Shown here: positions 9,022 through 18,097 of the stretch, piece after piece
How the letters are laid out: each line of letters starts with the position of its first letter
Position numbering within the stretch: position 1 is the first letter of the stretch
Assembly (NCBI RefSeq): GCF_029581355.1
Contig: NZ_CP120849.1
Span: 962,501-1,026,500, forward strand
From: Parabacteroides chongii
GTDB taxonomy: Bacteria; Bacteroidota; Bacteroidia; Bacteroidales; Tannerellaceae
Direction: 5' to 3'
Length of the DNA: 64,000 nt
The notes under the pieces: generated by a model
Databases searched by the model: none
Seen by the model: only the letters and a program-made list of their open reading frames with translations
Told to the model about the DNA's origin: nothing
Translations under genes and position numbers: made by a program

Positions 9022-10209
9022 TCAATGATGGAACAACCGCACTCCGGTAAATGCCATCGTTATACCATACTTGTCGCAAGTATCGATCACATGGTCGTCA
9101 CGGACTGAGCCGCCTGCCTGTGCAATATATTCCACGCCACTCTTATGCGCACGTTCGATATTGTCGCCGAACGGGAAGAAGGCATCCGAGCCCAAAGCCA
9201 CACCATTCATGGTATCCAGCCATGCACGCTTTTCTTCGCAGGTCAAGACTTCCGGCTTTTCGGTGAAGAACTGCTGCCATACACCATCGGCCAATACATC
9301 TTCATGGTCGTCGCTGATATATACATCTATCGTATTATCACGATCGGCACGGCGTATTTTTTCGATCCAAGGCAGATTCATTACCTTCGGATGCTGGCGG
9401 AGGAACCAGATATCAGCCTTGTTTCCTGCCAGGCGGGTACAATGGATACGGCTTTGCTGACCGGCACCGATACCGATTGCCTGTCCGTCCTTCGCATAAC
9501 AAACAGAGTTACTCTGTGTATATTTCAGGGTGATAAGGGCAATGATCAGGTCGCGTTTAGCATCTTCTGAGAAATTCTTGCTCTTTGTCGGGATATTGGT
9601 CAACAGGCTTTCATCCAGCTTGATCTCGTTACGTCCCTGTTCGAAAGTGATGCCGAAGACATCCTTATGTTCGATCGGAGCCGGTTTGTAGGCCGGATCG
9701 ATCTTGATAACGTTGTAAGTACCTTTCCGTTTGTTCTTCAGGATCTCCAGAGCTTCCGGCGTATAATCGGGAGCAATGACGCCATCGGATACTTCACGGT
9801 TGATCAGGCGGGCTGTCGCTTCATCGCAAGTATCGCTCAAAGCGATAAAGTCACCGTAAGAAGACATACGGTCTGCACCACGGGCACGGGCATAAGCAGT
9901 TGCCAAAGGAGTCAGAGGAAGATCGTCTACAAAGTAGATTTTCTTCAACGTATCGCTCATCTCGATTCCAACAGCAGCACCAGCCGGGCTGACGTGTTTG
10001 AAAGAAGCGGCAGCGGGAAGTCCTGTAGCCTCTTTCAGTTCTTTTACCAATTGCCAGCTATTGAAGGCATCCATGAAATTGATGTATCCGGGACGACCGT
10101 TCAATACCTCGATAGGCAATTCCCCCTGCTGCATGAAAATGCGCGACGGCTTCTGGTTAGGGTTGCAGCCGTACTTCAGTTCTAAAGAGTTTTTGTTTTC
10201 TGTGCTCAT
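9022..10209 (-). CDS. Stand-alone AICAR formyltransferase (PurH-type, no IMP cyclohydrolase domain)
   Basis: Transfers a formyl group from 10-formyl-THF to AICAR, the penultimate step of purine synthesis. At 395 residues it lacks the N-terminal MGS-like IMP cyclohydrolase domain of bifunctional PurH (about 520 residues). The catalytic Lys-His pair is visible in FKHVSPAGAAVG, and other family segments are YTQSNSVCYAKDGQ, IGIGAGQQSRIHCTRLAG and GSDAFFPFGDNIERA. It is the last gene of a minus-strand operon, 19 bp after an RmlD-like reductase, followed by a strong terminator. Whether a bifunctional PurH exists elsewhere in the genome cannot be seen; if so, this copy may be an alternative isozyme. 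Confidence 0.93.
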   Translation of the reverse strand: MSTENKNSLELKYGCNPNQKPSRIFMQQGELPIEVLNGRPGYINFMDAFNSWQLVKELKEATGLPAAASFKHVSPAGAAVGIEMSDTLKKIYFVDDLPLTPLATAYARARGADRMSSYGDFIALSDTCDEATARLINREVSDGVIAPDYTPEALEILKNKRKGTYNVIKIDPAYKPAPIEHKDVFGITFEQGRNEIKLDESLLTNIPTKSKNFSEDAKRDLIIALITLKYTQSNSVCYAKDGQAIGIGAGQQSRIHCTRLAGNKADIWFLRQHPKVMNLPWIEKIRRADRDNTIDVYISDDHEDVLADGVWQQFFTEKPEVLTCEEKRAWLDTMNGVALGSDAFFPFGDNIERAHKSGVEYIAQAGGSVRDDHVIDTCDKYGITMAFTGVRLFHH

Positions 10210-10228
10210 ATTGTTGTTATATAAAATT

Positions 10229-11113
10229 CTATTTCATTTCTGCCATTCCTTCTTCCAGGGAATGGGGAGTGTAGCCTAGTTCGTAACCAGCTTTGTCAAT
10301 ACTCAGTCCGCTGAAACGGGGACGCGGGGTGGCTTCGTTCATTTCTTCCGTAGTGACCGGAATGATCAACGAACGATCCAATTGGAAATAATCGGCTACA
10401 CGGTAGGCAATATCGGCTATTGACAGACATTCGCCGCCACAAATATGCCAGGTTCCGTTCAGAGAAGTGTGCATAAGTTTCTCCACACCGTCGGCAATAT
10501 CTTGTACCCAGGTCGGTGTACGATACTGATCGGAAACGACACGTATCTCCTGACCGGCTTGCAGACGGTTCTTCACCAGTTGCAGGATATTACCGTGCTG
10601 TCCCGGCAATGCCTTTCCGTAAACAACGACTACACGGACATTCGCATAATTACTGCAACTAGCAGCAACAGCCAATTCGCCCTGGTATTTGGATATGCCA
10701 TAATAGTTCACAGGAGCCGGGGTATCCGTTTCCGTATATAATCCGGTCTTCTTTCCGTCGAAGACGAAATCAGTAGACAGATGGATGAAACGGCTGCCAG
10801 TCCTCTCACAGCAACGGGCTATATTCTCTACTGCCAGCACATTAGCGGCGTAGGCCTCTTCATGATGTGATTCACAATAATCGGGGACGGACAAGGCGGA
10901 ACCGTTTATTACGACATCCGGACGAACATCAGCAATCAGCCGGTCGATAGCTGGATGGTTATTTATATCTGCCTGAACAAACCGGTAATTATCTCCCGGC
11001 AAAATATCTTTATGCAAGGAACAGCCTGTCAGTTCATACTTTCCCTGCCGGGACAGGTGCTGCAAGATTCGTCTGCCAGTAAAGCCGTTCGCTCCAATTA
11101 TCAGTGTTTTCAT
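10229..11113 (-). CDS. RmlD-like NAD(P)-dependent sugar-nucleotide reductase (extended SDR)
   Basis: 294-residue extended short-chain dehydrogenase related to dTDP-4-dehydrorhamnose reductase. Visible: the N-terminal Rossmann motif IGANGFTGRRIL (GxxGxxG), the NGSALSVPDYCE region, the STDFVFDG strand and the catalytic YYGISKYQGE (YxxxK). No RmlA, B or C genes are nearby, so a role in dTDP-rhamnose synthesis is not supported. Its start codon overlaps the stop of the upstream barrel gene by one base (ATGA-type junction), implying translational coupling. Confidence 0.85.
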   Translation of the reverse strand: MKTLIIGANGFTGRRILQHLSRQGKYELTGCSLHKDILPGDNYRFVQADINNHPAIDRLIADVRPDVVINGSALSVPDYCESHHEEAYAANVLAVENIARCCERTGSRFIHLSTDFVFDGKKTGLYTETDTPAPVNYYGISKYQGELAVAASCSNYANVRVVVVYGKALPGQHGNILQLVKNRLQAGQEIRVVSDQYRTPTWVQDIADGVEKLMHTSLNGTWHICGGECLSIADIAYRVADYFQLDRSLIIPVTTEEMNEATPRPRFSGLSIDKAGYELGYTPHSLEEGMAEMK

Positions 11114-12336
11114 CAGAACATATACATTAATACACCTAATACACGGTGATTTGTTATCGAATGCGTATCGCGGATACGTCCGTCAGCCAACGTACGGTCA
11201 CCATACCAGGCGAGAGACGGACTGTATTCCAAGCCTACTTTCCAGTGAGGCAGGACATACGACATCTGCAAATTAGTAGTAAATACCTGGTCCACATCCA
11301 GTCCGACACCATAAGTCGGTCCGACAATATCCTTGCCTGCACCCAGGTTCTTCAGATAACCGACAAACAGGCCCGGTTGCCATTTCTTACCGTAGACAAC
11401 ATTCAGCCAGGTCATCGAATGACGGTAAGGCGTATATTCCTGTTCACCCGTACGCTTATCGATACTGCTTACGCCATAACCGCCCAGCATGCAAAGGTGA
11501 GCCAGGTTGGAGCCGAGCAACGTCTTGGCCGAAATTTTCCAGTTGTCGTATGTATAGCGGGCGTGGGCTTCGAAAGAGACGGAAGTGACCCGTTCCTTTA
11601 CCTTATATATATTGTCTCCCACGGTCGACTTCACGCGCGGTGCGATGGAAAGGATCTCGGCACCGACACCAGCCATCCAGTTATCCTTCTTATAGTCTAC
11701 TCCGAAATAAAATTCCGGCACGCAGCCGTTCTTTATATATTCTTCGCTCTTTCCGTTCGGCCCGGTAGAAAGATATTGCAACTGCCAGATCGCCGCCCCG
11801 GTCAGGCTCCAGCCCTGGTTCGTATAACGATAGCGCAACATCGGGTTACGGCTGAAAGGCTGAAAAGGAGCACCGGTAGAAAGGTTCAACATCTGCGGAG
11901 AAACATCCCCGAACAACGGATGCCAGGTCTGACCGATCAATACGGCTGATTTTCCCCAATCGAGATTCACATAGGCATGTCGCACACGAATCATCGCAAA
12001 GTTACTTCCGGAACCACGGAAATCGACTTCCAGTTTGGCGGTTGTCTTTGCTTTCCCGACATTCGGGCCTGCCACATCTATCCCCAAACGGGAATAAAGC
12101 AGATAAAAACTACCGTTAGCCGTAGCATTCAAGTCATTGCCGTCGGCATCCGGTTCGACGTCTTTCGGATAGAGATGGAACAAACCGTCCACGATCTCCG
12201 AATTGGCACGCGAGTTGTAAAACAAGTCACCACGCACCTGTCCGTAAAATTTGTACGAAAAATTCTTTTTCTGTGCATAACCGGATGTTGCCATCAACAG
12301 TCCGGCCAATAAAAACATACCTAGCTTCGTTTTCAT
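11113..12336 (-). CDS. Outer-membrane beta-barrel protein, paralogue 2
   Basis: 407 residues with a Sec signal peptide (MKTKLGMFLLAGLLMATSGYA) and a mature protein of alternating amphipathic strands (FYGQVRGDLFYNSRA, YSRLGIDVAGPNVG, AKLEVDFRGSGSNFAMIRVRHAYVNL) ending VLGVLMYMF with the terminal Phe of outer-membrane barrels. The organisation is porin-like. It is clearly related to the upstream gene at 12352-13578 (shared WHPLFG, LNLSTGAPFQPF, GGYGVSSIDKRTGEQEYTP). The cargo is unknown. It sits 15 bp after its paralogue and overlaps the next gene by one base. Confidence 0.88.
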   Translation of the reverse strand: MKTKLGMFLLAGLLMATSGYAQKKNFSYKFYGQVRGDLFYNSRANSEIVDGLFHLYPKDVEPDADGNDLNATANGSFYLLYSRLGIDVAGPNVGKAKTTAKLEVDFRGSGSNFAMIRVRHAYVNLDWGKSAVLIGQTWHPLFGDVSPQMLNLSTGAPFQPFSRNPMLRYRYTNQGWSLTGAAIWQLQYLSTGPNGKSEEYIKNGCVPEFYFGVDYKKDNWMAGVGAEILSIAPRVKSTVGDNIYKVKERVTSVSFEAHARYTYDNWKISAKTLLGSNLAHLCMLGGYGVSSIDKRTGEQEYTPYRHSMTWLNVVYGKKWQPGLFVGYLKNLGAGKDIVGPTYGVGLDVDQVFTTNLQMSYVLPHWKVGLEYSPSLAWYGDRTLADGRIRDTHSITNHRVLGVLMYMF

Positions 12337-12351
12337 TTAAAAGCGTTCAAA

Positions 12352-13578
12352 TTAGAAATAATACATAACCAATCCCAATATGCGGTGATTGGTTACGGCG
12401 TGGGTGTTTCCCACTTTGCCATTCTTCTGGTCGATCGTACCGTACCAGGCTGTTGCCGGAGAATATTCCAGACCGATCTGCCAGTGAGGCAAATTATATG
12501 ATAAATTTACATTTACAGTAAATAACTGGTCGATGTTCAGTCCCATACCGTAGACCGTTTTCGATGCGGTCAGTTCGTCGTCCGTACCGAGATTCTTGGT
12601 GTATCCCATGAAAAGACCCGTTTTCCACTTCGTTCCATAGGTAAAATTCGCCCAGGTTGTCGAATGGCGGAACGGAGTGTATTCCTGTTCACCGGTCTTC
12701 GGATCGACAGAGCTGATGCCATAACCTCCGATCAGAGCCGTCTGGTCCAAACAGGAAGCCATCAGGCTTTTGGCTGCAAAGGTATAATTACGTCCGGTAT
12801 ATTTCAAGTGAGCTTCATAGGAATATGTCGTCATTCGCTCATTTACCTTATAAACTTTGTCATTTATCTCCGATGTCGTACGAGGTTTCAGGGAAATCAG
12901 ATGGATACCCGCTCCTGCCAGCCAGCCGTTATCGGAAGTATAGTCCGCTCCGACGTAAAACTCCGGCACGCAGCTGTTCTTAATATAATCCTCGCTCATT
13001 CCTTTCGGACCGCTCGATGTATATTGCAGCTGCCAGATAGCAGAAGCCGTGAGCTTTACCTTTCCGGCTTTATACTGATAACGGATTTGCGGGCTGCGGT
13101 TGAACGGCTGGAAAGGTGCTCCCGTAGAAAGATTCAGCATATCCGGAAAAACGGAGCCGAACAGCGGATGCCAGGTGTGACCGATCAATAAATTACTCTT
13201 TTCCCAATCCAGTGCTACCCATGCCTGACGGATACGGAGCATAGTCGTACTTGCCGAGAAACCACCGAAATCAGTTTCCAGGCAGGCGGAAGTCCTTGCA
13301 GAGCCGACATTCGGACCGGTCACACTGATTCCCAATCGGGAAGTAAACGTATAGAAACTACCGTTGGGTGTCGCGTTCAGGTCTTTCCCGTCAGCATCCG
13401 GTTGTTCATCAAGAGGGAAAAGGTAGAAGTTTCCGTCTACCGGAGCCATATTCGCACGCGTGTTGTAAAACAAGTCACCACGCACAAATCCATAAAACTT
13501 GTAAGTGAAGTTTTTCTTCTGGGCAGTTGCGGAAAACAAAGTCAGTGCACTTACCAGTAGCAGAGTTAGTTTTTTCAT
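12352..13578 (-). CDS. Outer-membrane beta-barrel protein, paralogue 1
   Basis: 408-residue paralogue of the following gene and first gene of the four-gene operon. A signal peptide (MKKLTLLLVSALTLFSATA) is followed by strands such as FYGFVRGDLFYNTRANMAPV and TSRLGISVTGPNVGSA, and the chain ends GLVMYYF with terminal Phe. Near-identical blocks between the two (DADGKDLNATPNGSFY versus DADGNDLNATANGSFY) indicate a tandem duplication. A porin-like channel is the simplest reading; the substrate is unknown. Confidence 0.88.
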   Translation of the reverse strand: MKKLTLLLVSALTLFSATAQKKNFTYKFYGFVRGDLFYNTRANMAPVDGNFYLFPLDEQPDADGKDLNATPNGSFYTFTSRLGISVTGPNVGSARTSACLETDFGGFSASTTMLRIRQAWVALDWEKSNLLIGHTWHPLFGSVFPDMLNLSTGAPFQPFNRSPQIRYQYKAGKVKLTASAIWQLQYTSSGPKGMSEDYIKNSCVPEFYVGADYTSDNGWLAGAGIHLISLKPRTTSEINDKVYKVNERMTTYSYEAHLKYTGRNYTFAAKSLMASCLDQTALIGGYGISSVDPKTGEQEYTPFRHSTTWANFTYGTKWKTGLFMGYTKNLGTDDELTASKTVYGMGLNIDQLFTVNVNLSYNLPHWQIGLEYSPATAWYGTIDQKNGKVGNTHAVTNHRILGLVMYYF

Positions 13579-13616
13579 TGTTGTCGTTTGTTATCTATTT
13601 GTCTAATTTGAAGGCA

Positions 13617-13624
13617 CAAAGGTA
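13617..13624 (-). promoter_or_regulatory. -7 element of the barrel/AICAR-transformylase operon
   Basis: CAAAGGTA on the plus strand reads TACCTTTG on the minus strand, an exact TAnnTTTG, 38 bp upstream of the start at 13578. A near-match for the divergent gene, TTACTTTG at 13667-13674 on the plus strand, suggests back-to-back promoters. Confidence 0.55.
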
Positions 13625-13734
13625 TATATTTTTGTTTATTCAATTTGAAGAACGAAATATTATTTGTTACTTTGCTTCCAAGTTGTAAGCCTTAAAGGCC
13701 AAATTGATTAATAATGTAAACTACATAAAGAATT

Positions 13735-15099
13735 ATGAGTACTAAAAAGTTTTTATTGGAGGAGAAAGACATACCCACAGCCTGGTATAATATTGTGGCT
13801 GATATGAAGAACAAACCACTTCCTATTTTGAATCCGCAGACCAAGCAACCGATGAAAGAAGAGGATCTCTATCCCCTGTTTTCCAAAGCTGCTTCCCATC
13901 AGGAAATGAATACGACCGATGCCTGGATCGAAATACCGGAAGAAGTTCGCGAATTATATAAGGTATGGCGTCCCACTCCGCTGGTTCGTGCTTACGGACT
14001 GGAGAAGATGCTGGATACTCCTGCACATATTTACTTTAAGAACGAAAGTGTCAGCCCGATCGGTTCACACAAGCTGAACTCTGCTATCGCACAGGCTTAC
14101 TATTGTAAACAGGAAGGTGTTACCAATATCACTACTGAAACAGGTGCCGGACAATGGGGTGCCGCCCTCTCCTATGCGGCCAAGGCTTTCGGCTTGGAAC
14201 TGGCTGTTTATATGGTAAAGGTCAGCTATCACCAGAAACCTTACCGTCGTTCGATCATGCAGACTTTCGGCGCACAAGTGATCGCTTCACCGAGTATGAG
14301 TACGAAAGCCGGACGTAAGATCCTGACCGACCATCCTAACTATCAGGGTAGTCTGGGTACTGCTATCTCGGAAGCCGTAGAGTTGGCTATGCAGGTGCCT
14401 AACTGTAAATATACATTGGGCAGTGTTTTGAATCACGTGATGTTGCACCAGACCGTGATTGGCCTGGAAGCTGAAAAGCAGATGGAAATGGCAGGCGAAT
14501 ATCCGGACGTGGTGATCGGTTGCTTCGGTGGCGGTTCAAACTTCTCCGGTATCACTTTCCCGTTCCTGCGTCATAAACTGACAGAAGGTAAAGATATTCG
14601 TGTGATCGCCGCAGAACCGGCATCCTGTCCGAAACTGACACGCGGACAGTTCCAGTATGACTTCGGAGATGAGGCCGGATACACTCCACTGATTCCGATG
14701 TTTACATTAGGACATAACTTTGCTCCGGCTAATATCCATGCAGGTGGTCTACGTTATCATGGTGCAGGTTCGATCGTCAGCCAGTTAATGAAAGACGGAC
14801 TGATGAATGCTGCGGACGTAAAACAGCTGGATACATTCAATGCGGCAACCATGTTTGCACAGGCAGAAGGAATCATTCCGGCTCCGGAATCCTCTCACGC
14901 CATCGCCGTTGCCATCCAAGAAGCAGAAGAAGCGAAAAAAGAAGGAAAAGCACGCACAATTCTGTTCAACCTCTCCGGTCACGGTCTGATCGATATGGCG
15001 GCTTACGACCAGTATCTGGCAGGCGACCTGACCAATTATGAAGTAACAGACGAAGATGTTGCCAAGAATTTGGAAGAATTAGAAAAGATTATCGGATAA
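13735..15099 (+). CDS. trpB2: TrpB2-type tryptophan synthase beta chain (PLP enzyme)
   Basis: 454-residue PLP-dependent enzyme that joins indole and serine to make tryptophan. Its length and motifs fit the TrpB2 subgroup: the PLP lysine is in GSHKLNSA, followed by TETGAGQWG, and the phosphate-binding loop is CFGGGSNFSG. No TrpA or other trp genes adjoin it, consistent with TrpB2 acting without a stable alpha partner, possibly as indole salvage. It is a single transcription unit divergent from the barrel operon, with a hairpin after the stop. Confidence 0.93.
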   Translation: MSTKKFLLEEKDIPTAWYNIVADMKNKPLPILNPQTKQPMKEEDLYPLFSKAASHQEMNTTDAWIEIPEEVRELYKVWRPTPLVRAYGLEKMLDTPAHIYFKNESVSPIGSHKLNSAIAQAYYCKQEGVTNITTETGAGQWGAALSYAAKAFGLELAVYMVKVSYHQKPYRRSIMQTFGAQVIASPSMSTKAGRKILTDHPNYQGSLGTAISEAVELAMQVPNCKYTLGSVLNHVMLHQTVIGLEAEKQMEMAGEYPDVVIGCFGGGSNFSGITFPFLRHKLTEGKDIRVIAAEPASCPKLTRGQFQYDFGDEAGYTPLIPMFTLGHNFAPANIHAGGLRYHGAGSIVSQLMKDGLMNAADVKQLDTFNAATMFAQAEGIIPAPESSHAIAVAIQEAEEAKKEGKARTILFNLSGHGLIDMAAYDQYLAGDLTNYEVTDEDVAKNLEELEKIIG

Positions 15100-15121
15100 C
15101 CCAGTAATCTTTCACAAAATA

Positions 15122-15172
15122 AAAGTGGCGCTAATAACAGGGACTCACGTCTTTTGTTATTCGCGCCACTTT
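15122..15172. terminator. Bidirectional terminator between trpB2 and the DUF3836 gene
   Basis: The outer stem 15122-15131 pairs perfectly with 15163-15172 (10 bp), and inner bases continue the pairing through TAATAACA and TGTTATT with small mismatches. The minus-strand read has a T-rich tail (TTTTATTTT), so termination of the convergent minus gene is best supported. Confidence 0.65.
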
Positions 15173-15207
15173 CGTGTGTGTCTATGAATGTTTTATAAAA
15201 TAGGTTC

Positions 15208-15615
15208 TTAAGAGAAAATCTCTTCATAGCTTGTAGCCGGAACAATCATTTTCTGTTGATTCAGGCTATAGTCTTTTTTCTTTTTGTTCCACATTCCGTA
15301 TTCGGAAGTTATATTTCCATCTTCATTATACTGATAAGAAATCAGATAATAAGGATCCCATGTTTCTTGTGTCTTATTCCAGCGATACGCTTTCTTTTCA
15401 GCGACTCTGCCGTTCTCATTATAGGTGAATTCGTATTTCACCTGTTTATTCAAAAGCCCTTCTTCCTGCAAGAATACTACTTTTGAAACGATCTTTCCGT
15501 TCTCCTCTTTCGTATCATAAAGATAGTTTCTGGGAGATGCGGCACTCATTGCCAGACTACAAACGAACAAAACAACAAGTGACAAAATCTCTTTTCTTAA
15601 AACTGAAGCTTTCAT
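15208..15615 (-). CDS. Small secreted DUF3836-like protein
   Basis: 135 residues. The N-terminus has a signal peptide (about 1-27, EILSLVVLFVCSLAMSAAS). The mature protein carries short tyrosine-rich YD-type strands: NYLYDTKEENGKIVSKVVFL, YEFTYNENGRVAEKKAYRW, LISYQYNEDGNITSEYGMW. This pattern matches the Bacteroides family I know as DUF3836, whose function is unknown. It stands alone, convergent with trpB2. Confidence 0.7.
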   Translation of the reverse strand: MKASVLRKEILSLVVLFVCSLAMSAASPRNYLYDTKEENGKIVSKVVFLQEEGLLNKQVKYEFTYNENGRVAEKKAYRWNKTQETWDPYYLISYQYNEDGNITSEYGMWNKKKKDYSLNQQKMIVPATSYEEIFS

Positions 15616-15983
15616 AAAATATATTACTTATAAGATTTACTTTCAAATTGCGTGCAAATGAACATAGTTTTCCGATACAAACCAAATATTTGCTGACATT
15701 TTGATAGCCAAAATAAGTTATTTAACTATTTTAAACCACCTCTACATTACAACAAAAGACCGATCAACTTACAATTTATAATAAACCTACTTCAAAAGCA
15801 CAAAATAAAGCTACTTTTTACCCGATATTTCTAAATAAACCAATACAATATCACTCACAACTTACAAATTGACACAAAGAGTTTTTTTGAGTATCATACA
15901 CATTCTTTAAAACTAAATATCCATACTCGTTTGTTATTTACAAATAAAGGAATGATATTAGTACCCAATTAAATCAGTATATC
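15616..15983. other. AT-rich divergent intergenic region
   Basis: 368 bp between the DUF3836 gene and hexokinase. It is AT-rich, with no ORF of coding character, no RNA fold I recognise and no exact TAnnTTTG element, although both promoters must lie here. Confidence 0.5.
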
Positions 15984-17192
15984 ATGGAGAGAAATATTTT
16001 TAAACTGGAAAACGAGCAATTGAAAGAGATCGCTCTTTCATTGCGACAGAAAGTAGAAGAGGGGTTAGCAAAAGAGAATGCTGAAATACAATGCCTCCCG
16101 ACATTCATTACCCCCAAAAATAATAATATAAACGGTAAGGCACTGGTTCTCGACCTGGGAGGGACCAACTATCGTGTCGCTACCGTTAACTTCGCAAACG
16201 ACAAAGCGACGATCCATCCTGAGAACGGATGGAAAAAGGATTTATCGGTTATGAAAACTCCCGATTTCACCCGAGAGGAATTATTTAAAGAGTTAGCCGA
16301 TCCGATCGGAGAGATCAAACGGGACGTAGAAATGCCTATAGGTTACTGTTTTTCATATGCGGCTGAATCGCTTCCGGGCGGCGATGCCAAATTATTGCAT
16401 TGGACAAAGGGTGTTCACATCAAAGAAATGCTGGGACAACCCGTAGGAAAACCGTTGCTCGAATACCTCAATGAACGGAACGAACCTAAATTCACGAATA
16501 TAAAAGTATTGAACGATACGGTTGCCAGTTTATTTGCCGGACTTACGGATAGTAACTACGATGCTTATATCGGACTGATAGTCGGAACCGGGACCAATAT
16601 GGCAACTTTCATTCCTGCAGATAAGATAACCAAACTTCCTGTATCCATACAGGCAGACGGCTTGATCCCTGTCAATTTGGAATCAGGCAATTTCCATCCG
16701 CCTTTCCTGACGACGGTAGACGAAATGGTCGATGCCTGCTCTGACAGCCGTGGTATGCAACGATTTGAAAAGGCTGTTTCCGGCATGTATCTGGGAGAAA
16801 TACTGAAATCGACTTTCCCTCTCGATGAGTTCGAAGAAAAGTTCGATGCCCAAAAACTGACTACCATCATGAATTATCCGGATATCCACAAGGAGAAATA
16901 TGTACAGGTTGCGCATTGGATCTATAACCGTTCTGCCCAACTGGTAGCCTCCTCACTAGCCGGTCTGATCTCTTTACTGGTTTCATATAATAAGGATATC
17001 AAAAAGGTTTGCCTGGTAGCTGAAGGCAGTATGTTCTGGAGCCTCAACAGAAATGATAAGAATTATAATGTACTCGTAATGGAAGAATTGGATATTCTTC
17101 TGAACGAACTTGGAATTGGTGACGTAAAAGTTCACGTTAATAAAATGAATAATGCCAATCTAGTAGGGACTGCGATTGCAGCATTATCTTGA
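15984..17192 (+). CDS. Hexokinase (ROK-unrelated, eukaryotic-type fold)
   Basis: 402-residue sugar kinase that phosphorylates glucose and possibly other hexoses with ATP. The phosphate-1 motif LDLGGTNYRV is at about 51-60, the sugar-binding loop LNDTVASLFAG near 174, and the second glycine-rich motif GLIVGTGTNM near 200. The length and the N-terminal helix resemble bacterial hexokinases of the eukaryotic type rather than ROK glucokinases; no ROK zinc motif is present. It is transcribed alone and is followed by a long palindrome at 17253-17357. Confidence 0.93.
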   Translation: MERNIFKLENEQLKEIALSLRQKVEEGLAKENAEIQCLPTFITPKNNNINGKALVLDLGGTNYRVATVNFANDKATIHPENGWKKDLSVMKTPDFTREELFKELADPIGEIKRDVEMPIGYCFSYAAESLPGGDAKLLHWTKGVHIKEMLGQPVGKPLLEYLNERNEPKFTNIKVLNDTVASLFAGLTDSNYDAYIGLIVGTGTNMATFIPADKITKLPVSIQADGLIPVNLESGNFHPPFLTTVDEMVDACSDSRGMQRFEKAVSGMYLGEILKSTFPLDEFEEKFDAQKLTTIMNYPDIHKEKYVQVAHWIYNRSAQLVASSLAGLISLLVSYNKDIKKVCLVAEGSMFWSLNRNDKNYNVLVMEELDILLNELGIGDVKVHVNKMNNANLVGTAIAALS

Positions 17193-17252
17193 TCATTATT
17201 TCCGGATAACGACACAGCTTTTTTTCAAATTTGAATCTATTTGTCGCAATAA

Positions 17253-17357
17253 AAGAACCAGGTACGCGGATGACACGGATTGAGCGGATTTGAACGGATC
17301 GAATCATTTAATCCGTTTTGATCCGCCTAATCCGTGTCATCCGCGTACCTGGTTCTT
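17253..17357. repeat. Long intergenic palindrome with phased GGAT motifs
   Basis: Perfect 29-bp arms, 17253-17281 and 17329-17357. The inner part continues the pairing imperfectly (GCGGATTTGAACGGAT against ATCCGTTTTGATCCGC), so the full element can fold as one hairpin of about 105 nt. GGAT occurs at 17268, 17277, 17286 and 17296, about one helical turn apart, with ATCC mirrored in the other arm. It lies between convergent hexokinase and DUF2461 genes and could serve both as terminator. It looks like an intergenic repeat family member rather than a simple terminator. Confidence 0.85.
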
Positions 17358-17389
17358 ATTAAAATAGTTCAAATCTTTCTAATTATATC

Positions 17390-18061
17390 CTATACCCTTC
17401 CTAGATATTCATCCACCGTATAATTCAGGAAATTATTGAGAGGGAGAAGTTCCTGGAAAATCTTGATTGTCTGATCCATCCAGTCATCTTGCAAAAAGAA
17501 CTCATCCGGTTTATTAGCGGCAAAACAAAAATCCTTATGACGTAGAATTTCGTCATATTTAAAATCTGTCGGATAACCTGCCGGCATACGCTTCAGCACT
17601 TCACCCTCCATCACCGGATACGTATTCTTAAAAGACGGTTTTTCTATAATGCTTACAAACTCGTCAATATGATCGTATATATCCTGACGAAGCATCTTCA
17701 ACAGCTTGGGAGGAGGACACCAGACTCCACCCGACAACATGCAGTTACCCGGTTCGAGATGAATATAATATCCGCCCCGTTCACTGGCACGTCCGCCCTG
17801 AGCCATGTAAGCGGCAAAATGAATTTTATAAGGAGTCTTGTCCGGAGAAAAGCGCAAATCCCGGTAAATACGGAACTGACAATCTTTCGCTTCCAAACCT
17901 GCTACCTGCGGATCGAACAGAGCGATCCTGTTGATCAGCTGCTGAACCTCATCCAAAAAAGCCTTATGCAACACATCGTAACGGTCTTTGTTAGCCTGGA
18001 ACCATTCCCGGTTGTTGTTTGCACTTAATTCCTTCAGGAATTGTATAATCTCTGCATTCAT
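17390..18061 (-). CDS. DUF2461 (TIGR02453) family protein
   Basis: 223 residues from the ATG at 18061 (MNAEIIQFLKELSANNNREW), which matches where this family normally begins; an upstream in-frame ATG at 18082 would add seven unlikely residues. Family features: FLKELSANNNREWFQANK near the N-terminus, FRIYRDLRFSPDKTPYK around 65-80, and GYYIHLEPGNCMLSGG. The family is widespread in bacteria with no established biochemical role. It follows the sialate esterase gene by 36 bp in the same direction and may be cotranscribed. Confidence 0.9.
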   Translation of the reverse strand: MNAEIIQFLKELSANNNREWFQANKDRYDVLHKAFLDEVQQLINRIALFDPQVAGLEAKDCQFRIYRDLRFSPDKTPYKIHFAAYMAQGGRASERGGYYIHLEPGNCMLSGGVWCPPPKLLKMLRQDIYDHIDEFVSIIEKPSFKNTYPVMEGEVLKRMPAGYPTDFKYDEILRHKDFCFAANKPDEFFLQDDWMDQTIKIFQELLPLNNFLNYTVDEYLGRV

Positions 18062-18097
18062 ACTATCTGTTTTTAAGAACAAAGATAAGGAATAATA

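Noticed and set aside
11146..11949. A 267-codon plus-strand ORF within the barrel gene
   Set aside because: It is antisense to a well-supported barrel gene and has no recognisable domain.
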